A stretch of 37,321 nucleotides of DNA from Candidatus Olsenella pullistercoris (lineage in GTDB: Bacteria > Actinomycetota > Coriobacteriia > Coriobacteriales > Atopobiaceae), in NCBI GenBank assembly GCA_019116525.1, contig DXBM01000028.1, positions 1 through 37,321 of the forward strand, written 5' to 3'. Shown one piece after another: positions 9,205 to 17,333 of this stretch. Below the pieces are notes generated by a model, which was not told the origin of the DNA, did no database searches, and worked only from the letters and a program-made list of their open reading frames with translations. Positions within the stretch are counted from its first letter, which is position 1. Each line of letters begins with the position of its first letter. Position numbers and translations under genes: made by a program.

Positions 9205-10896
9205 ATGCCCACCATGCCAACTCCCGTTGACGCCACCTCCACGCCCGCGTGGGCCGCTCTCAAGGCCCACCAAGAAGAGCTCGCCGGCGGCTTCCACCTC
9301 AAGGACGCGTTCGCGTCCGACCCCGACCGCGTGTCAAAGCTCTCCTTCGACATGGACGACCTCCACTTCGACCTCTCCAAGAACCTCATGGACGACAAGA
9401 CCGTGGAGCTGCTCTGCGACCTCGGCCGCGCCGTGGGCCTTGAGGAGCGCCGCGACGCCATGTACGCCGGCGCGCACCTCAACACCACCGAGGACCGCGC
9501 CGTCCTGCACACGGCCCTGCGTCGTCCGGCGTCCGAGAAGGGCACGCTGATCGTTGACGGCCAGGACTGCGTGGCCGACGCCCGCGAGGTCCTCGACCGC
9601 ATGTACGCCTTTGCCGAGCGCGTGCGCTCCGGCGAGTGGACGGGCGTCTCGGGCAAGCGCATCGAGCACGTCATGTCCATCGGCATCGGTGGCTCCGACC
9701 TCGGTCCCGTCATGGTCTACGAGGCGCTCAAGCCCCTGGCCGACGCAGGCATCGACTGCCGCTACGTCTCCAACATCGACCCCAACGACATGGCCGAGAA
9801 GATCAAGGGCCTCGACCCCGAGACCACGCTCGTGATCGTGGTCTCCAAGACGTTCACCACGCTCGAGACCCTCACCAACGCGCGCGAGGCCAAGACGTGG
9901 CTGCTCGAGACGCTGCGCGCCCAGGGCGCCGTCGACGGCTCTGCCGAGCAGGACGCCGAGGCCATCAAGAAGCACTTCGTGGCCGTCTCCACGGCGCTCG
10001 ACCTTGTCGCCGACTTTGGCATCGACCCGGAGAACGCCTTCGGCTTCTGGAACTGGGTCGGCGGCCGCTACTCCGTTGACTCCGCCGTGGGCCTCTCGCT
10101 CATCATCGCCTTTGGCCCCGAGCGCTTCGAGGAGTTCCTCGCTGGCTTCCACGACCTCGACACCTACTTCGCCGAGACCCCGCTCGAGAAGAACGTCGTG
10201 GCGCTCATGGGCCTGCTCAACGTCTGGTACGTCAACTTCTGGGGCATGGGCAGCCATGCGGTCCTGCCGTACAACCAGTACCTGCACCGCTTCCCGGCCT
10301 ACCTCCAGCAGCTCACGATGGAGTCCAACGGCAAGAGCGTGCGCTGGGACGGCTCGCCGGTCACGTGCGGCACCGGCGAGGTCTTCTGGGGCGAGCCGGG
10401 CACCAACGGGCAGCACGCCTTCTACCAGCTCATCCACCAGGGCACCAACGTCATCCCCGCCGACTTCATCGCCTTCGTGAACACTCCCAACCCCACCAAG
10501 GACGGCGAGCAGGACGTTCACGAGCTCTTCCTTGGCAACTTCCTCGCACAGACCAAGGCCCTTGCCTTTGGCAAGACGGCTGACGAGGTGCGCGCCGAGG
10601 GCACGGCCGAGTGGATGGTCCCGGCCCGCGTCTTCGAGGGCAACCGTCCCACCACGTCCATCTTTGGCATCGAGCTCACGCCGCACGCGCTCGGCGAGCT
10701 CATCGCGCTCTACGAGCACATCACCTTCGTCGAGGGCACCGTCTGGGGGCTCGACAGCTACGACCAGTGGGGCGTTGAGCTGGGCAAGCAGCTCGCCAAG
10801 CAGATTACGCCCGCCTTCCACGACAACTCGGCGCTCGCCGAGCAGGACGCGTCCACGCGGGCGCTCATCGTTTACTATCGCGCGCACCGCAAGTGA
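9205..10896 (+). CDS. pgi: Glucose-6-phosphate isomerase
   Basis: The 563-residue protein interconverts glucose 6-phosphate and fructose 6-phosphate. It shows the family motifs [45 protein letters not shown] (catalytic Glu) and [15 protein letters not shown] (catalytic His), and ends with the lysine region LGKQLAKQI. The ATG at 9205 is supported by AAGGAG at 9192-9197; the frame is open further upstream without similarity. It takes the glucose 6-phosphate made by the flanking sugar operon. The TGA stop forms the first three bases of a perfect palindrome. Confidence 0.96.
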   Translation: MPTMPTPVDATSTPAWAALKAHQEELAGGFHLKDAFASDPDRVSKLSFDMDDLHFDLSKNLMDDKTVELLCDLGRAVGLEERRDAMYAGAHLNTTEDRAVLHTALRRPASEKGTLIVDGQDCVADAREVLDRMYAFAERVRSGEWTGVSGKRIEHVMSIGIGGSDLGPVMVYEALKPLADAGIDCRYVSNIDPNDMAEKIKGLDPETTLVIVVSKTFTTLETLTNAREAKTWLLETLRAQGAVDGSAEQDAEAIKKHFVAVSTALDLVADFGIDPENAFGFWNWVGGRYSVDSAVGLSLIIAFGPERFEEFLAGFHDLDTYFAETPLEKNVVALMGLLNVWYVNFWGMGSHAVLPYNQYLHRFPAYLQQLTMESNGKSVRWDGSPVTCGTGEVFWGEPGTNGQHAFYQLIHQGTNVIPADFIAFVNTPNPTKDGEQDVHELFLGNFLAQTKALAFGKTADEVRAEGTAEWMVPARVFEGNRPTTSIFGIELTPHALGELIALYEHITFVEGTVWGLDSYDQWGVELGKQLAKQITPAFHDNSALAEQDASTRALIVYYRAHRK

Positions 10897-10922
10897 TACG
10901 AAGGGACAGTCCCTTCGTATCA
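10894..10922. repeat. Perfect 14+1+14 bp palindrome at the pgi stop codon
   Basis: TGATACGAAGGGAC (10894-10907) and its exact complement (10909-10922) surround one A. The palindrome begins with the stop codon of pgi. The GGGAC-A-GTCCC centre relates it to the GGGAC-containing palindromes at 1582 and 15079. Confidence 0.85.
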
Positions 10923-10925
10923 TTT

Positions 10926-10955
10926 CGGGCCGTCGGGCTTCTCGCCCGGCGGCCC
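10926..10955 (+). terminator. Hairpin with CTTCTCG loop, copy 1
   Basis: GGGCCGTCGGG (10927-10937) pairs with CCCGGCGGCCC (10945-10955) with one wobble, followed by a weak TTT. A 30-base exact copy is at 12524-12553 after the next gene. It is probably the terminator of pgi. Confidence 0.6.
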
Positions 10956-11029
10956 TTTGCGTTGCCGCTCGAGCCTGGTTCGCGTGGCGCGGGCGCTTTC
11001 TTGTGGCTCTGCCTCGTGGTTTGTGGCAA

Positions 11030-11035
11030 TATAAG
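11030..11035 (+). promoter_or_regulatory. Possible -10 box for the BspA-like gene
   Basis: TATAAG lies in a short AT-rich patch unusual for this region, about 75 bases before the ATG. No good -35 box is seen 16-18 bp upstream, so the call is weak. Confidence 0.35.
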
Positions 11036-11108
11036 ATTTTATGGGAGAGACCGGCGCGCTCTGTGCCGCTTCCGCGCGTTTGATTGCGAGAGGCAAGGAG
11101 GTCGCCCG

Positions 11109-12500
11109 ATGGGCGCGTGCAAGAGGATGCTCAGGGGAGAAGGACGTGCGCTCGCGGCGCTCGTTGCCGTGCTGGTGGCGCTCGTGCTCGCGTGGCCGGC
11201 CGCGGCGCAGGCGAGCGAGGTCGCGGGCCGCAGCGAGAACAACGATGCGTGGCACTGGTCGCTGAGCGACGACGGGACGCTCACCATCGGCGGACAGGGG
11301 ATTGAGACGACCGGACCAGGCTGGGAGGCCCTTTGGGAAAAGAGCCGGGTCAAGCGGGTCGTGTTCGAAAGCGGGTCAACGACCGGGGACTGCCTCTCCA
11401 ACATGTTTGACAGTTGCACGTCGCTCGAGAGCGTGGCGTGGAACGGGCTCGACACCTCGGCGGCCACGAGCATGGGGAACATGTTCTCCCAGTGCCTTGG
11501 CCTGCGCTCGATCGATTTCTCCGGACTCGACACTTCGTCCGTCACGGACATGGGGGGCCTGCTCAGGGAGTGCCCAAACCTTCTCTCCGTCACGTTCGGG
11601 AGCGACTTTGACACCTCGAGCGTGACGAACATGACCGCGATGTTCTACAACTGCGGCAACCTCGAGTCGCTTGACCTCTCGAGCTTTGACATGGTTGCCG
11701 TAGAAACGATGCACAACATGTTCTACGAATGCGATGATCTCGCCTCCGTCACGCTCGGTTCGGGGTTCACGTGGGTCAGCGGAAGCACCAACCCGTACCT
11801 GCCCGCACCCGCGGACGGCCTGACCTGGGTGCGCCTTGACGGCGCCACGGGGCTGCCCGTTGCAGGCGACAAGGGCTACACGCCCGAGGGACTGGCCGCC
11901 GCCTATCCCTCGAGCGCCCTTCCGGGCACCTACGTCTGGAACCGCTTCGTGACCATCAGCTTCAGCGGCAACGGGGACGGCGTCACCGGCGCGCAGCCCG
12001 TCCAGGTCGCGAACGCAGAGGGCAGCACAAAGCTCGCGGCCGCCGCGTTCGAGCGACCCGGCTATGAGTTCGTGGGCTGGAACACGGCGACAGACGGCAC
12101 GGGCGTCGCGTTCTCGGGCGGCGACACGCTGACCAAGAGCGACCTTACCGGCCACCTCGGCCAGACGCTCACGCTCTACGCGCAGTGGAAGGCCGTCGAG
12201 GGCCCGGCTGAGCCCGAGAAGCCCGTCGAACCCGAGCTGCCCACTGGCCCCGAGACGCCCACCGACCCCGAGACGCCCACCGACCCCGAGGCGCCCACTG
12301 GCCCCGAGGCGCCCGGGGACGGATCCGACACCGAGAAGCCCGACGAGACCGTGCGGCCCGCCGGCTCCGTTGCTACGACAACGAGCGCGCTCCCGCAGGC
12401 CGGGGACGCGACGAGCTCCGTGCTGCCGGTTCTTCTCGGCATCGCTGGGGCGGTGCTCGTGGTTGCTGTGCTGGTCATGAGGCGCCGCCGCGGAGAGTAG
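11109..12500 (+). CDS. BspA-like (DUF285) cell-wall-anchored surface protein
   Basis: The 463-residue protein has a signal peptide with a hydrophobic core near 15-33 and a likely AQA cleavage near 33-36. Four to five DUF285 units follow at about 95-225, each with the pattern SVT(D/N)M...F..C.NL.S. A Listeria-Bacteroides (InlB B) repeat with ERPGYEFVGWNT and TLYAQWKA spans about 281-361. A Pro/Glu/Thr spacer repeats PETPTD at 363-418. The sorting signal is LPQAGD (428-433), a hydrophobic stretch (437-456) and MRRRR. It should be linked to the wall by sortase and exposed, with an adhesion-type role by analogy. AAGGAG supports the ATG at 11109. The gene is bracketed by two identical hairpins. 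Confidence 0.9.
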   Translation: MGACKRMLRGEGRALAALVAVLVALVLAWPAAAQASEVAGRSENNDAWHWSLSDDGTLTIGGQGIETTGPGWEALWEKSRVKRVVFESGSTTGDCLSNMFDSCTSLESVAWNGLDTSAATSMGNMFSQCLGLRSIDFSGLDTSSVTDMGGLLRECPNLLSVTFGSDFDTSSVTNMTAMFYNCGNLESLDLSSFDMVAVETMHNMFYECDDLASVTLGSGFTWVSGSTNPYLPAPADGLTWVRLDGATGLPVAGDKGYTPEGLAAAYPSSALPGTYVWNRFVTISFSGNGDGVTGAQPVQVANAEGSTKLAAAAFERPGYEFVGWNTATDGTGVAFSGGDTLTKSDLTGHLGQTLTLYAQWKAVEGPAEPEKPVEPELPTGPETPTDPETPTDPEAPTGPEAPGDGSDTEKPDETVRPAGSVATTTSALPQAGDATSSVLPVLLGIAGAVLVVAVLVMRRRRGE

Positions 12501-12523
12501 GCGTCGCGCGTGGCGATTTTGCT

Positions 12524-12553
12524 CGGGCCGTCGGGCTTCTCGCCCGGCGGCCC
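12524..12553 (+). terminator. Hairpin with CTTCTCG loop, copy 2
   Basis: The 30 bases are identical to 10926-10955. An 11-pair stem (12525-12535 with 12543-12553) is followed by GTTTC. It is 24 bases after the stop of the surface protein and is its likely terminator. Confidence 0.6.
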
Positions 12554-12579
12554 GTTTCTGTGCGAAGCGGGCGGGGATG

Positions 12580-12802
12580 CTTAGGGGCGTGAAGGAAGTG
12601 CACGATTGGGTGACGCCGGTGCTTAAGGACGTGCGGGAAATGCGCTCTTTTGCGGTGTAGATCGCGCTCCGGTCAGACGGAGCGCGAAGTTTCCGCAGGT
12701 CGTTGTTCTTCTCGCCGCGGGGCGCCTTTCGCAAACCTGCTCTTCCCGTAGATTTCTAAGCGGGCAGGCCTGTCAACTCTGCACTTCCCGCACTTTCCTA
12801 AC
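12580..12802. repeat. Four-unit inverted element, core GGGAAGTGC, copy 1 (223 bp)
   Basis: Plus-strand units start at 12580 and 12622 (CTTAGG... GGAAGTGC and CTTAAG... GGGAAATGC), 42 bp apart. Minus-strand units start at 12802 and 12760 (GTTAGGAAA... GGGAAGTGC and CTTAGAAA... GGGAAGAGC), also 42 bp apart. The centre of about 55 bp holds a CGCGCTCCG hairpin and CTTCTCGCC. The whole gap from 12501 to 12938 has no coding sequence that I can support. It contains the hairpin at 12524, this element and the leader of the next gene. Confidence 0.85.
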
Positions 12803-12938
12803 ACACCCGCCGTGATCTTGTCTCGGCTCTTTTCCGCGTCCTGGTTTTATGATGCGGCGACAAAAACCTTGGCGTTGTCGAGGTCGCACGGGGCGCGAAG
12901 GGGTCTAATGAAGGAAACGGACGAACAGCGGAGGACTC

Positions 12939-13787
12939 ATGGCAGAGACAATCGCGCGCTCGAGGTTTGCCGAGAAGGACGCGGAGGAGGTTGCTCGAGC
13001 GTACCTGAGCTGGTACAGGCGGCTGCGCGTGGGCTGCGTGGTAGCTGCCGTCGCGCTTGGGGCCGGCACGCTGGCGGGTATATTCGTGCTGAACAGCTGG
13101 ACTCTCTACCTGCTGGGACTTTTCGTTTTGATTTGCATGGGCGTCTTTGTGCGCCGGCGCGTGTCGCGGGAGTTCCAGACGCTCGTGGACATCATCAACG
13201 TGGATTGCGACGTCGAGAAGTGGCGCGGAGTGATCGAGCGGATTCGAGAGCACGACCTGCGGCGACGGCGCTCGCGGGAGCTTTGCGAGTGCTACCTGGC
13301 GCTGGCCGACCTCGAGGAGCTGCGCCCCGCGGACGCGCTCGCGCGCATGGACGGCCTGAACTTTGGTCGACGCAGCATAATGAACGTGATGCTTTTCCAG
13401 AACCGCGCCGTCTGTGCCAACGAGCTGGGTGACGACGCCCTGCGCGACGCCTCGCTTGCGGCGCTGCGCGAGCTGACGGCGAGCTATCGCTCGGGCTCCA
13501 AGAGGCGCGCGCTGGCCGAGCGGCAGCTGGCGGATGTCGAGCTTTCCTTTAAGCCACGTGAGGCGTGGGGCGCGGCGGACGAGGAGCGGGCTCGTGAGCG
13601 ATGCGAGGCCGCGCCGTCCCACCGAGAGAGCGTCTCGTGGGCGCTGCTGCTGGCGGAGCGCGCACTGGTGATGGGTGACGCCGCGGCCGCGCGCGAGCTT
13701 TTGGACGAGAGCGTTCTTGCGCCGATGACGCCGCGCGCGTCCCAGCGACGCGACAATCTTCTCGCCCGCTGTCGACAACCCCTCTGA
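12939..13787 (+). CDS. Membrane-anchored protein with helical-repeat-like cytoplasmic part, function unknown
   Basis: The 282-residue protein has two adjacent membrane segments at about 31-51 and 53-71 with short charged flanks. A long, charged, alanine- and arginine-rich helical region from 75 to the end reads like TPR or similar repeats (RELCECYLALADLEEL, SVSWALLLAERALVMGD). No catalytic motif is seen. GGAGGACTC precedes the ATG. I do not recognise a named family. It precedes the XRE regulator by 130 bases in the same direction and might be linked to it. Confidence 0.8.
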   Translation: MAETIARSRFAEKDAEEVARAYLSWYRRLRVGCVVAAVALGAGTLAGIFVLNSWTLYLLGLFVLICMGVFVRRRVSREFQTLVDIINVDCDVEKWRGVIERIREHDLRRRRSRELCECYLALADLEELRPADALARMDGLNFGRRSIMNVMLFQNRAVCANELGDDALRDASLAALRELTASYRSGSKRRALAERQLADVELSFKPREAWGAADEERARERCEAAPSHRESVSWALLLAERALVMGDAAAARELLDESVLAPMTPRASQRRDNLLARCRQPL

Positions 13788-13917
13788 CCTGCGGATGCAA
13801 CCGCTGGGTGCGCGTCGGTTGGGGCAAATTTCCTACCGATGGTTGGTGGAGCGCGCCCGTCTGCTACCGTATCGTGAGCGGTGCCGGCAGACGAACGCCC
13901 CCAACGAAAGGCCAGCC

Positions 13918-14949
13918 ATGAGCTTCCGCGATAACCTCCAGCACCTCCGCGCCACGCGCAACATGACCCAGGAGCAGCTTGCCATGCTGCTCGGGGTCTC
14001 GCGACAGAGCGTCGCAAAATGGGAGGCCGAGAAGAGCAGCCCGGAGATGGACAAGCTGCTCAAGCTCTGCCAGATCTTTGAGTGCAGCCTTGACGACCTC
14101 GTTCGCGGCGACCTTACGGGGCGCGCCCCCGAGCCGGCGGCCGCCGTCCCCGCCGGGCCGCCAGCCGACGTCTGCGGCTACGACGAGCACCAGCGGCGTC
14201 TGGCGTGGCAGGTGCCCACCGGCGTCGCGGCGATACTCGTGGGCTGCGGCCTGGGCTTCCTCGCTGAGGGTCGCTTTGGGGTCCTGGGCGCGGACGAGGA
14301 CGTCCTCATGATCGTCCTGATTCTGCTCGGCGTGCTCGCAGGCCTCGCGTTTCTCATACCGGCCGGCATGGAGCACGTTGCGTTCGTGAAGGCGCACCCC
14401 TACGTCGAGGACTTCTACACCGAGGACGATCGCTCCGTCGCGCGCAGGGCGTTCTCTCGCGCCATGGTGGCCGGCATCGCGCTGATCTTTGCCGGGGCCG
14501 TCTGCATCATGGTCCTCGGCGAGCAGCGTGCCACCGAGCGCGAGGGGCTCTGCCTGCTCATGTGCTTCATCGCCGCGGGCGTGTGGTTCATCGTTCGCTA
14601 CGGCATGCTGCTCGGTCGCACCAACGTGGCCGAGTACAACAAGAACGCGGCGGAGGACCTCGAGGTGGAGGACATCGTCAAGGCCGAGGTAGACGAGCAG
14701 GTTCGCGAGGCGCTCCTCGAGAAGAAGCGCTCCGGGGAGCGAGTCGGCGCCGTGTGCGGTGCCATCATGATCGTTGCCACGATCGTGGCGTTCGTCCTTC
14801 TGTTCGCGCCGGTGTTCTCGTCCGGCGACCCCTCGAACTTCAGGCCCGAGGGCACCTCCGCCATGTGGTTCTGGATGGCATGGGTCGTGGGCGGCCTGCT
14901 CTGCGCCATCGTGAGCATCCTCATGGGCGCGTTCGGCCGCAGGGAGTAG
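13918..14949 (+). CDS. XRE-family regulator with C-terminal membrane domain
   Basis: The 343-residue protein starts with a clear XRE helix-turn-helix at about 5-60 (MTQEQLAMLLGVSRQSVAKWE). After a proline-rich linker at about 65-82 come roughly six hydrophobic segments near 96-112, 120-142, 180-200, 208-230, 278-298 and 315-335. Such HTH-membrane fusions are known in Firmicutes and Actinobacteria as membrane-tethered regulators; the signal is unknown. GAAAGG precedes the ATG at 13918, and the frame is open earlier without similarity. It faces the minus-strand esterases tail to tail. Confidence 0.87.
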   Translation: MSFRDNLQHLRATRNMTQEQLAMLLGVSRQSVAKWEAEKSSPEMDKLLKLCQIFECSLDDLVRGDLTGRAPEPAAAVPAGPPADVCGYDEHQRRLAWQVPTGVAAILVGCGLGFLAEGRFGVLGADEDVLMIVLILLGVLAGLAFLIPAGMEHVAFVKAHPYVEDFYTEDDRSVARRAFSRAMVAGIALIFAGAVCIMVLGEQRATEREGLCLLMCFIAAGVWFIVRYGMLLGRTNVAEYNKNAAEDLEVEDIVKAEVDEQVREALLEKKRSGERVGAVCGAIMIVATIVAFVLLFAPVFSSGDPSNFRPEGTSAMWFWMAWVVGGLLCAIVSILMGAFGRRE

Positions 14950-15078
14950 CCCGGCGTCATTTGTTGGGTGGTTTTTGGAGGGTACCTCAAGTACAGACGA
15001 GGAACCGGCTCACGCTTCCGCAGGCGCGAGCGGATGGGGCTGGCGCGGCCAAACGCCGCCACCCGATGCCGGAAAAGT

Positions 15079-15125
15079 TGACAGAGGGGACAGGGGCTTG
15101 ACAGATCCCCCCGTCCCCTCTGTCA
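15079..15125. repeat. TGACAGAGGGGAC palindrome, copy 2
   Basis: TGACAGAGGGGAC (15079-15091) and its complement (15113-15125) surround AGGGGCTTGACAGATCCCCCC, which again contains TTGACAGA. It matches the element at 1582-1628 almost base for base. It lies between convergent genes and ends three bases from the stop of the esterase, so it may end both transcripts. Confidence 0.85.
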
Positions 15126-15128
15126 GGT

Positions 15129-15989
15129 TTACTGGGGCTGCGGGCGCAGGCTCGTGAGGGCGGTGTAGTCCACGGCGGCGGAGCTCGGCTTCATTGGGCC
15201 GGGAGCGTACCAGTCGAGCGCGCAGTCAATCCACGCGTTCCAGAACGGCCACTCGTGCGCGCCGATGTCGGGCTCCCAGTACGTGACGTCAAAGTCGGCG
15301 CCGCGCAGCATCCTCACGAGGTCGCGGTTATTCTCGCAGAGGCTGTCGTGCAGGCCGCATGCCGAGTAGAAGCGCGGCTTGGGCAGCTCGGGGTTCTCGC
15401 GGAACTTGTCGATGAGGGCAACATAGTCCTTGTCGGAGCCGATGACCGTGTCGATGTCGCCAAAGAAGCGCTCGTAGTACTTGCGCTTGCGGGGCGAGCG
15501 CGACTCCACGGCCTCAAGGACGCGATCGCGCATGAAGGCGCCCGAGAGGATGATGATGTCGCCAAAGCGGTCGGGGCGGAGAAGCCCGTTGATGAGCGCG
15601 GTGTACGCGCCGATCGAGATGCCGGCGAGCGCCGTGTCCTCGCGCTTGCTCGAGAGCGGGAAGAGGCGGCGCGTGAAGTCAACGAGCTCCTCGCTGATGA
15701 ACTTTCCGTGCCACTCGTTGATCTCGGGCTTGTTGAGGTAGAGCCCGTCCTCGCCCGAGGGCATGATGAGCGCGATGTCGCGCGCCTCGGCGGTCTCGAC
15801 CACATGGGTCTTGTCGATCCAGTCGTAGTCCTGGCCAAAGAGGCCGTGCAGCAGGTAGACGGTGCGGTACGGTCCGCGCCGCTTCTTGGCGAGCTTGTCG
15901 CCCTCCATCTTGTCCACGGGCAGCACCGCGGTGAGCACCACGTTGCGCTCGAGGTAGTGCGAGTAGAAGTCCACCCTGAGAAGTGCCAT
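15129..15989 (-). CDS. Alpha/beta-hydrolase esterase, FrmB/EstA type (1 of 2)
   Basis: The 286-residue protein is a soluble esterase of the FrmB/esterase-D class. VYLLHGLFG gives the oxyanion region, Ser125 in GISIG is the nucleophile, and a late HEW (near residue 257) fits the catalytic His. Relatives hydrolyse acetyl esters on sugars or S-formylglutathione. The genome context of sugar uptake favours the deacetylation of carbohydrate, as an inference. It follows a paralogue with 72 bases between them and the same direction, probably one transcript. Confidence 0.88.
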   Translation of the reverse strand: MALLRVDFYSHYLERNVVLTAVLPVDKMEGDKLAKKRRGPYRTVYLLHGLFGQDYDWIDKTHVVETAEARDIALIMPSGEDGLYLNKPEINEWHGKFISEELVDFTRRLFPLSSKREDTALAGISIGAYTALINGLLRPDRFGDIIILSGAFMRDRVLEAVESRSPRKRKYYERFFGDIDTVIGSDKDYVALIDKFRENPELPKPRFYSACGLHDSLCENNRDLVRMLRGADFDVTYWEPDIGAHEWPFWNAWIDCALDWYAPGPMKPSSAAVDYTALTSLRPQPQ

Positions 15990-16061
15990 CTCTGTACCCC
16001 CTCGCGTGCGAGCAAGCGCGGGCGTCGCTGCGCCCGGGCGGCTGGGCTGCCTTCGCGCGAC

Positions 16062-16919
16062 CTACACCAGCCAGTCGAGCGCCCTGGGAAGCGCCGTGTT
16101 CCAGAAGTCCCAGTCGTGTCCGCCGCCCATCTCATGGTACGTGACGTCGAGTCCCGTATCACGCATACGCTGGGCCAACACGCGGTTGGGCTCGGCAAGC
16201 GGGTCCTCGCTGCCGCACGTCATGAAAATGCGCGGGCGGGGGCGGTCGCAGTAGACGAGGTCGGCGGCAAGGCGCGCGGGGTCCTTGTCGGAGCCGCGCA
16301 CGTGGGAGAGGTCGCCAAAGGTGTGCTCGAGGAAGTCGCGCGAGAGGAAGAAGAGGCCGTCGGAGGAGATGACCTGGTCGAAGGTGTCGATGATCATCGC
16401 CGAGGAGAGCGCGACGATGGCTCCGAACGTCTCGCAGTACTTGAGGCCGCCCCGCAGCGCGCCATAGGCGCCCATGGAGATGCCCCCGATGAAGGTGTCC
16501 TCGCGGCGCTCGGAGAGCGGGAACATCCGACGCGCCACCTCAACGAGCTCCTGTCCCACGAAGCGCCCGTAGTAGTTGTGCGTCTCGGGCTGGTCGAGGT
16601 AGAAGGCGTTGTAGCCGGAGGGCATGACCACGGCGATCCCGTGGGTCTCCGCCCAGTGGCGGATGCGCGTCTCGGAGATCCAGTCCGCGTGGTTGCCGGA
16701 GATGCCGTGCAGGAGGAAGAGCGTCCGGTAGGGCGCCTTGCGCGCGGGGTAGGGGCGCGAGGCCCACGCCTTGAGGTCACGGTCCAGATCGCCGCCCTCG
16801 CGCCGCATCACGGAGTCCGTGGCATAGGCGTCGCCCTGGTCGTCAAAGGGGAGGATGACCTCGAGCGTGGTGGTGCGCATGAGGCACGAGGAGAAGTAGT
16901 CAACGGTGATGAGCGCCAT
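16062..16919 (-). CDS. Alpha/beta-hydrolase esterase, FrmB/EstA type (2 of 2)
   Basis: The 285-residue paralogue of the next gene has FLLHGISGNHADW, Ser148 in GISMG, and HDWDFWN containing the likely catalytic His. The two share length and motif order but diverge elsewhere, so the duplication is old. The ATG at 16919 follows AAGGAGG on the minus strand; the frame is open beyond it without similarity. A minus-strand TATACT lies about 30 bases upstream of the start and may be its -10 box. Confidence 0.88.
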   Translation of the reverse strand: MALITVDYFSSCLMRTTTLEVILPFDDQGDAYATDSVMRREGGDLDRDLKAWASRPYPARKAPYRTLFLLHGISGNHADWISETRIRHWAETHGIAVVMPSGYNAFYLDQPETHNYYGRFVGQELVEVARRMFPLSERREDTFIGGISMGAYGALRGGLKYCETFGAIVALSSAMIIDTFDQVISSDGLFFLSRDFLEHTFGDLSHVRGSDKDPARLAADLVYCDRPRPRIFMTCGSEDPLAEPNRVLAQRMRDTGLDVTYHEMGGGHDWDFWNTALPRALDWLV

Positions 16920-17004
16920 GGGGCCTCCTTGGGGCTGTCGAGAAGAACGCGCACAGTATAGCGCGCCCGGGACAGGGCCGCCGTCGCCGCCCGGCGGGCC
17001 CTTA

Positions 17005-17331
17005 CTAGACCCGGTGGCGCACGGCGGTGTCTCGGAAGCAGAAGTGGTCGGGGCGGTGTCGGGACTGCGTGCGCTCGATGAGAAGCCCCTGCGCGTCAAA
17101 GGTCTGGCTCGTGACGACGGCAAGGTAGTCGATGTCGCCGAGGTCGAGCAGCTCGCGGTCGAGCTCGGCGGCCCGCTCTACGGTGATCGTGCGCTTGCTC
17201 ATTGCGATGGTGATGCCCAGGTCGTGCTCTATGTGGTCGTATATGGAGCGGCGCGCCACCTCCACGGTTATGCCCGGCACGGACGAGGTGCGGAAGTAGC
17301 TGAGGTCGAGGATCAGCGCCTCGCCGTTGGG
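17005..17331 (-). pseudogene. GntR-family trehalose-type regulator, C-terminal (UTRA) remnant
   Basis: Reading on the minus strand from about 17331, the frame gives NGEALILDLSYFR, then SIYDHIEHDLGI, and ends ERTQSRHRPDHFCF. This is the C-terminal half of a UTRA domain as in TreR-type regulators. Only about 109 codons remain, against about 240 in the family, and the whole N-terminal DNA-binding domain is absent. No ATG, GTG or TTG start with a ribosome site lies at the true beginning; the GTG at 17280 is inside the domain. Upstream of about 17331 the sequence is the opposite strand of the permease gene. The remnant cannot bind DNA. Confidence 0.85.
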
Positions 17332-17333
17332 AG

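Noticed and set aside
12664-12718. RNA hairpin formed by the whole 223-bp element
   Set aside because: Only the conserved words would pair between the arms. The variable parts show no compensating changes, so RNA folding is not the conserved trait.
12580-12802. CRISPR or TIGR-like array
   Set aside because: There are only two units per arm, arms are inverted, and the variable parts are not bounded by exact repeats. No cas or tas gene is near.
17005-17280. A complete small protein starting at GTG 17280
   Set aside because: The start lies within a UTRA domain with homology continuing upstream to about 17331, so it is a remnant of a larger gene.
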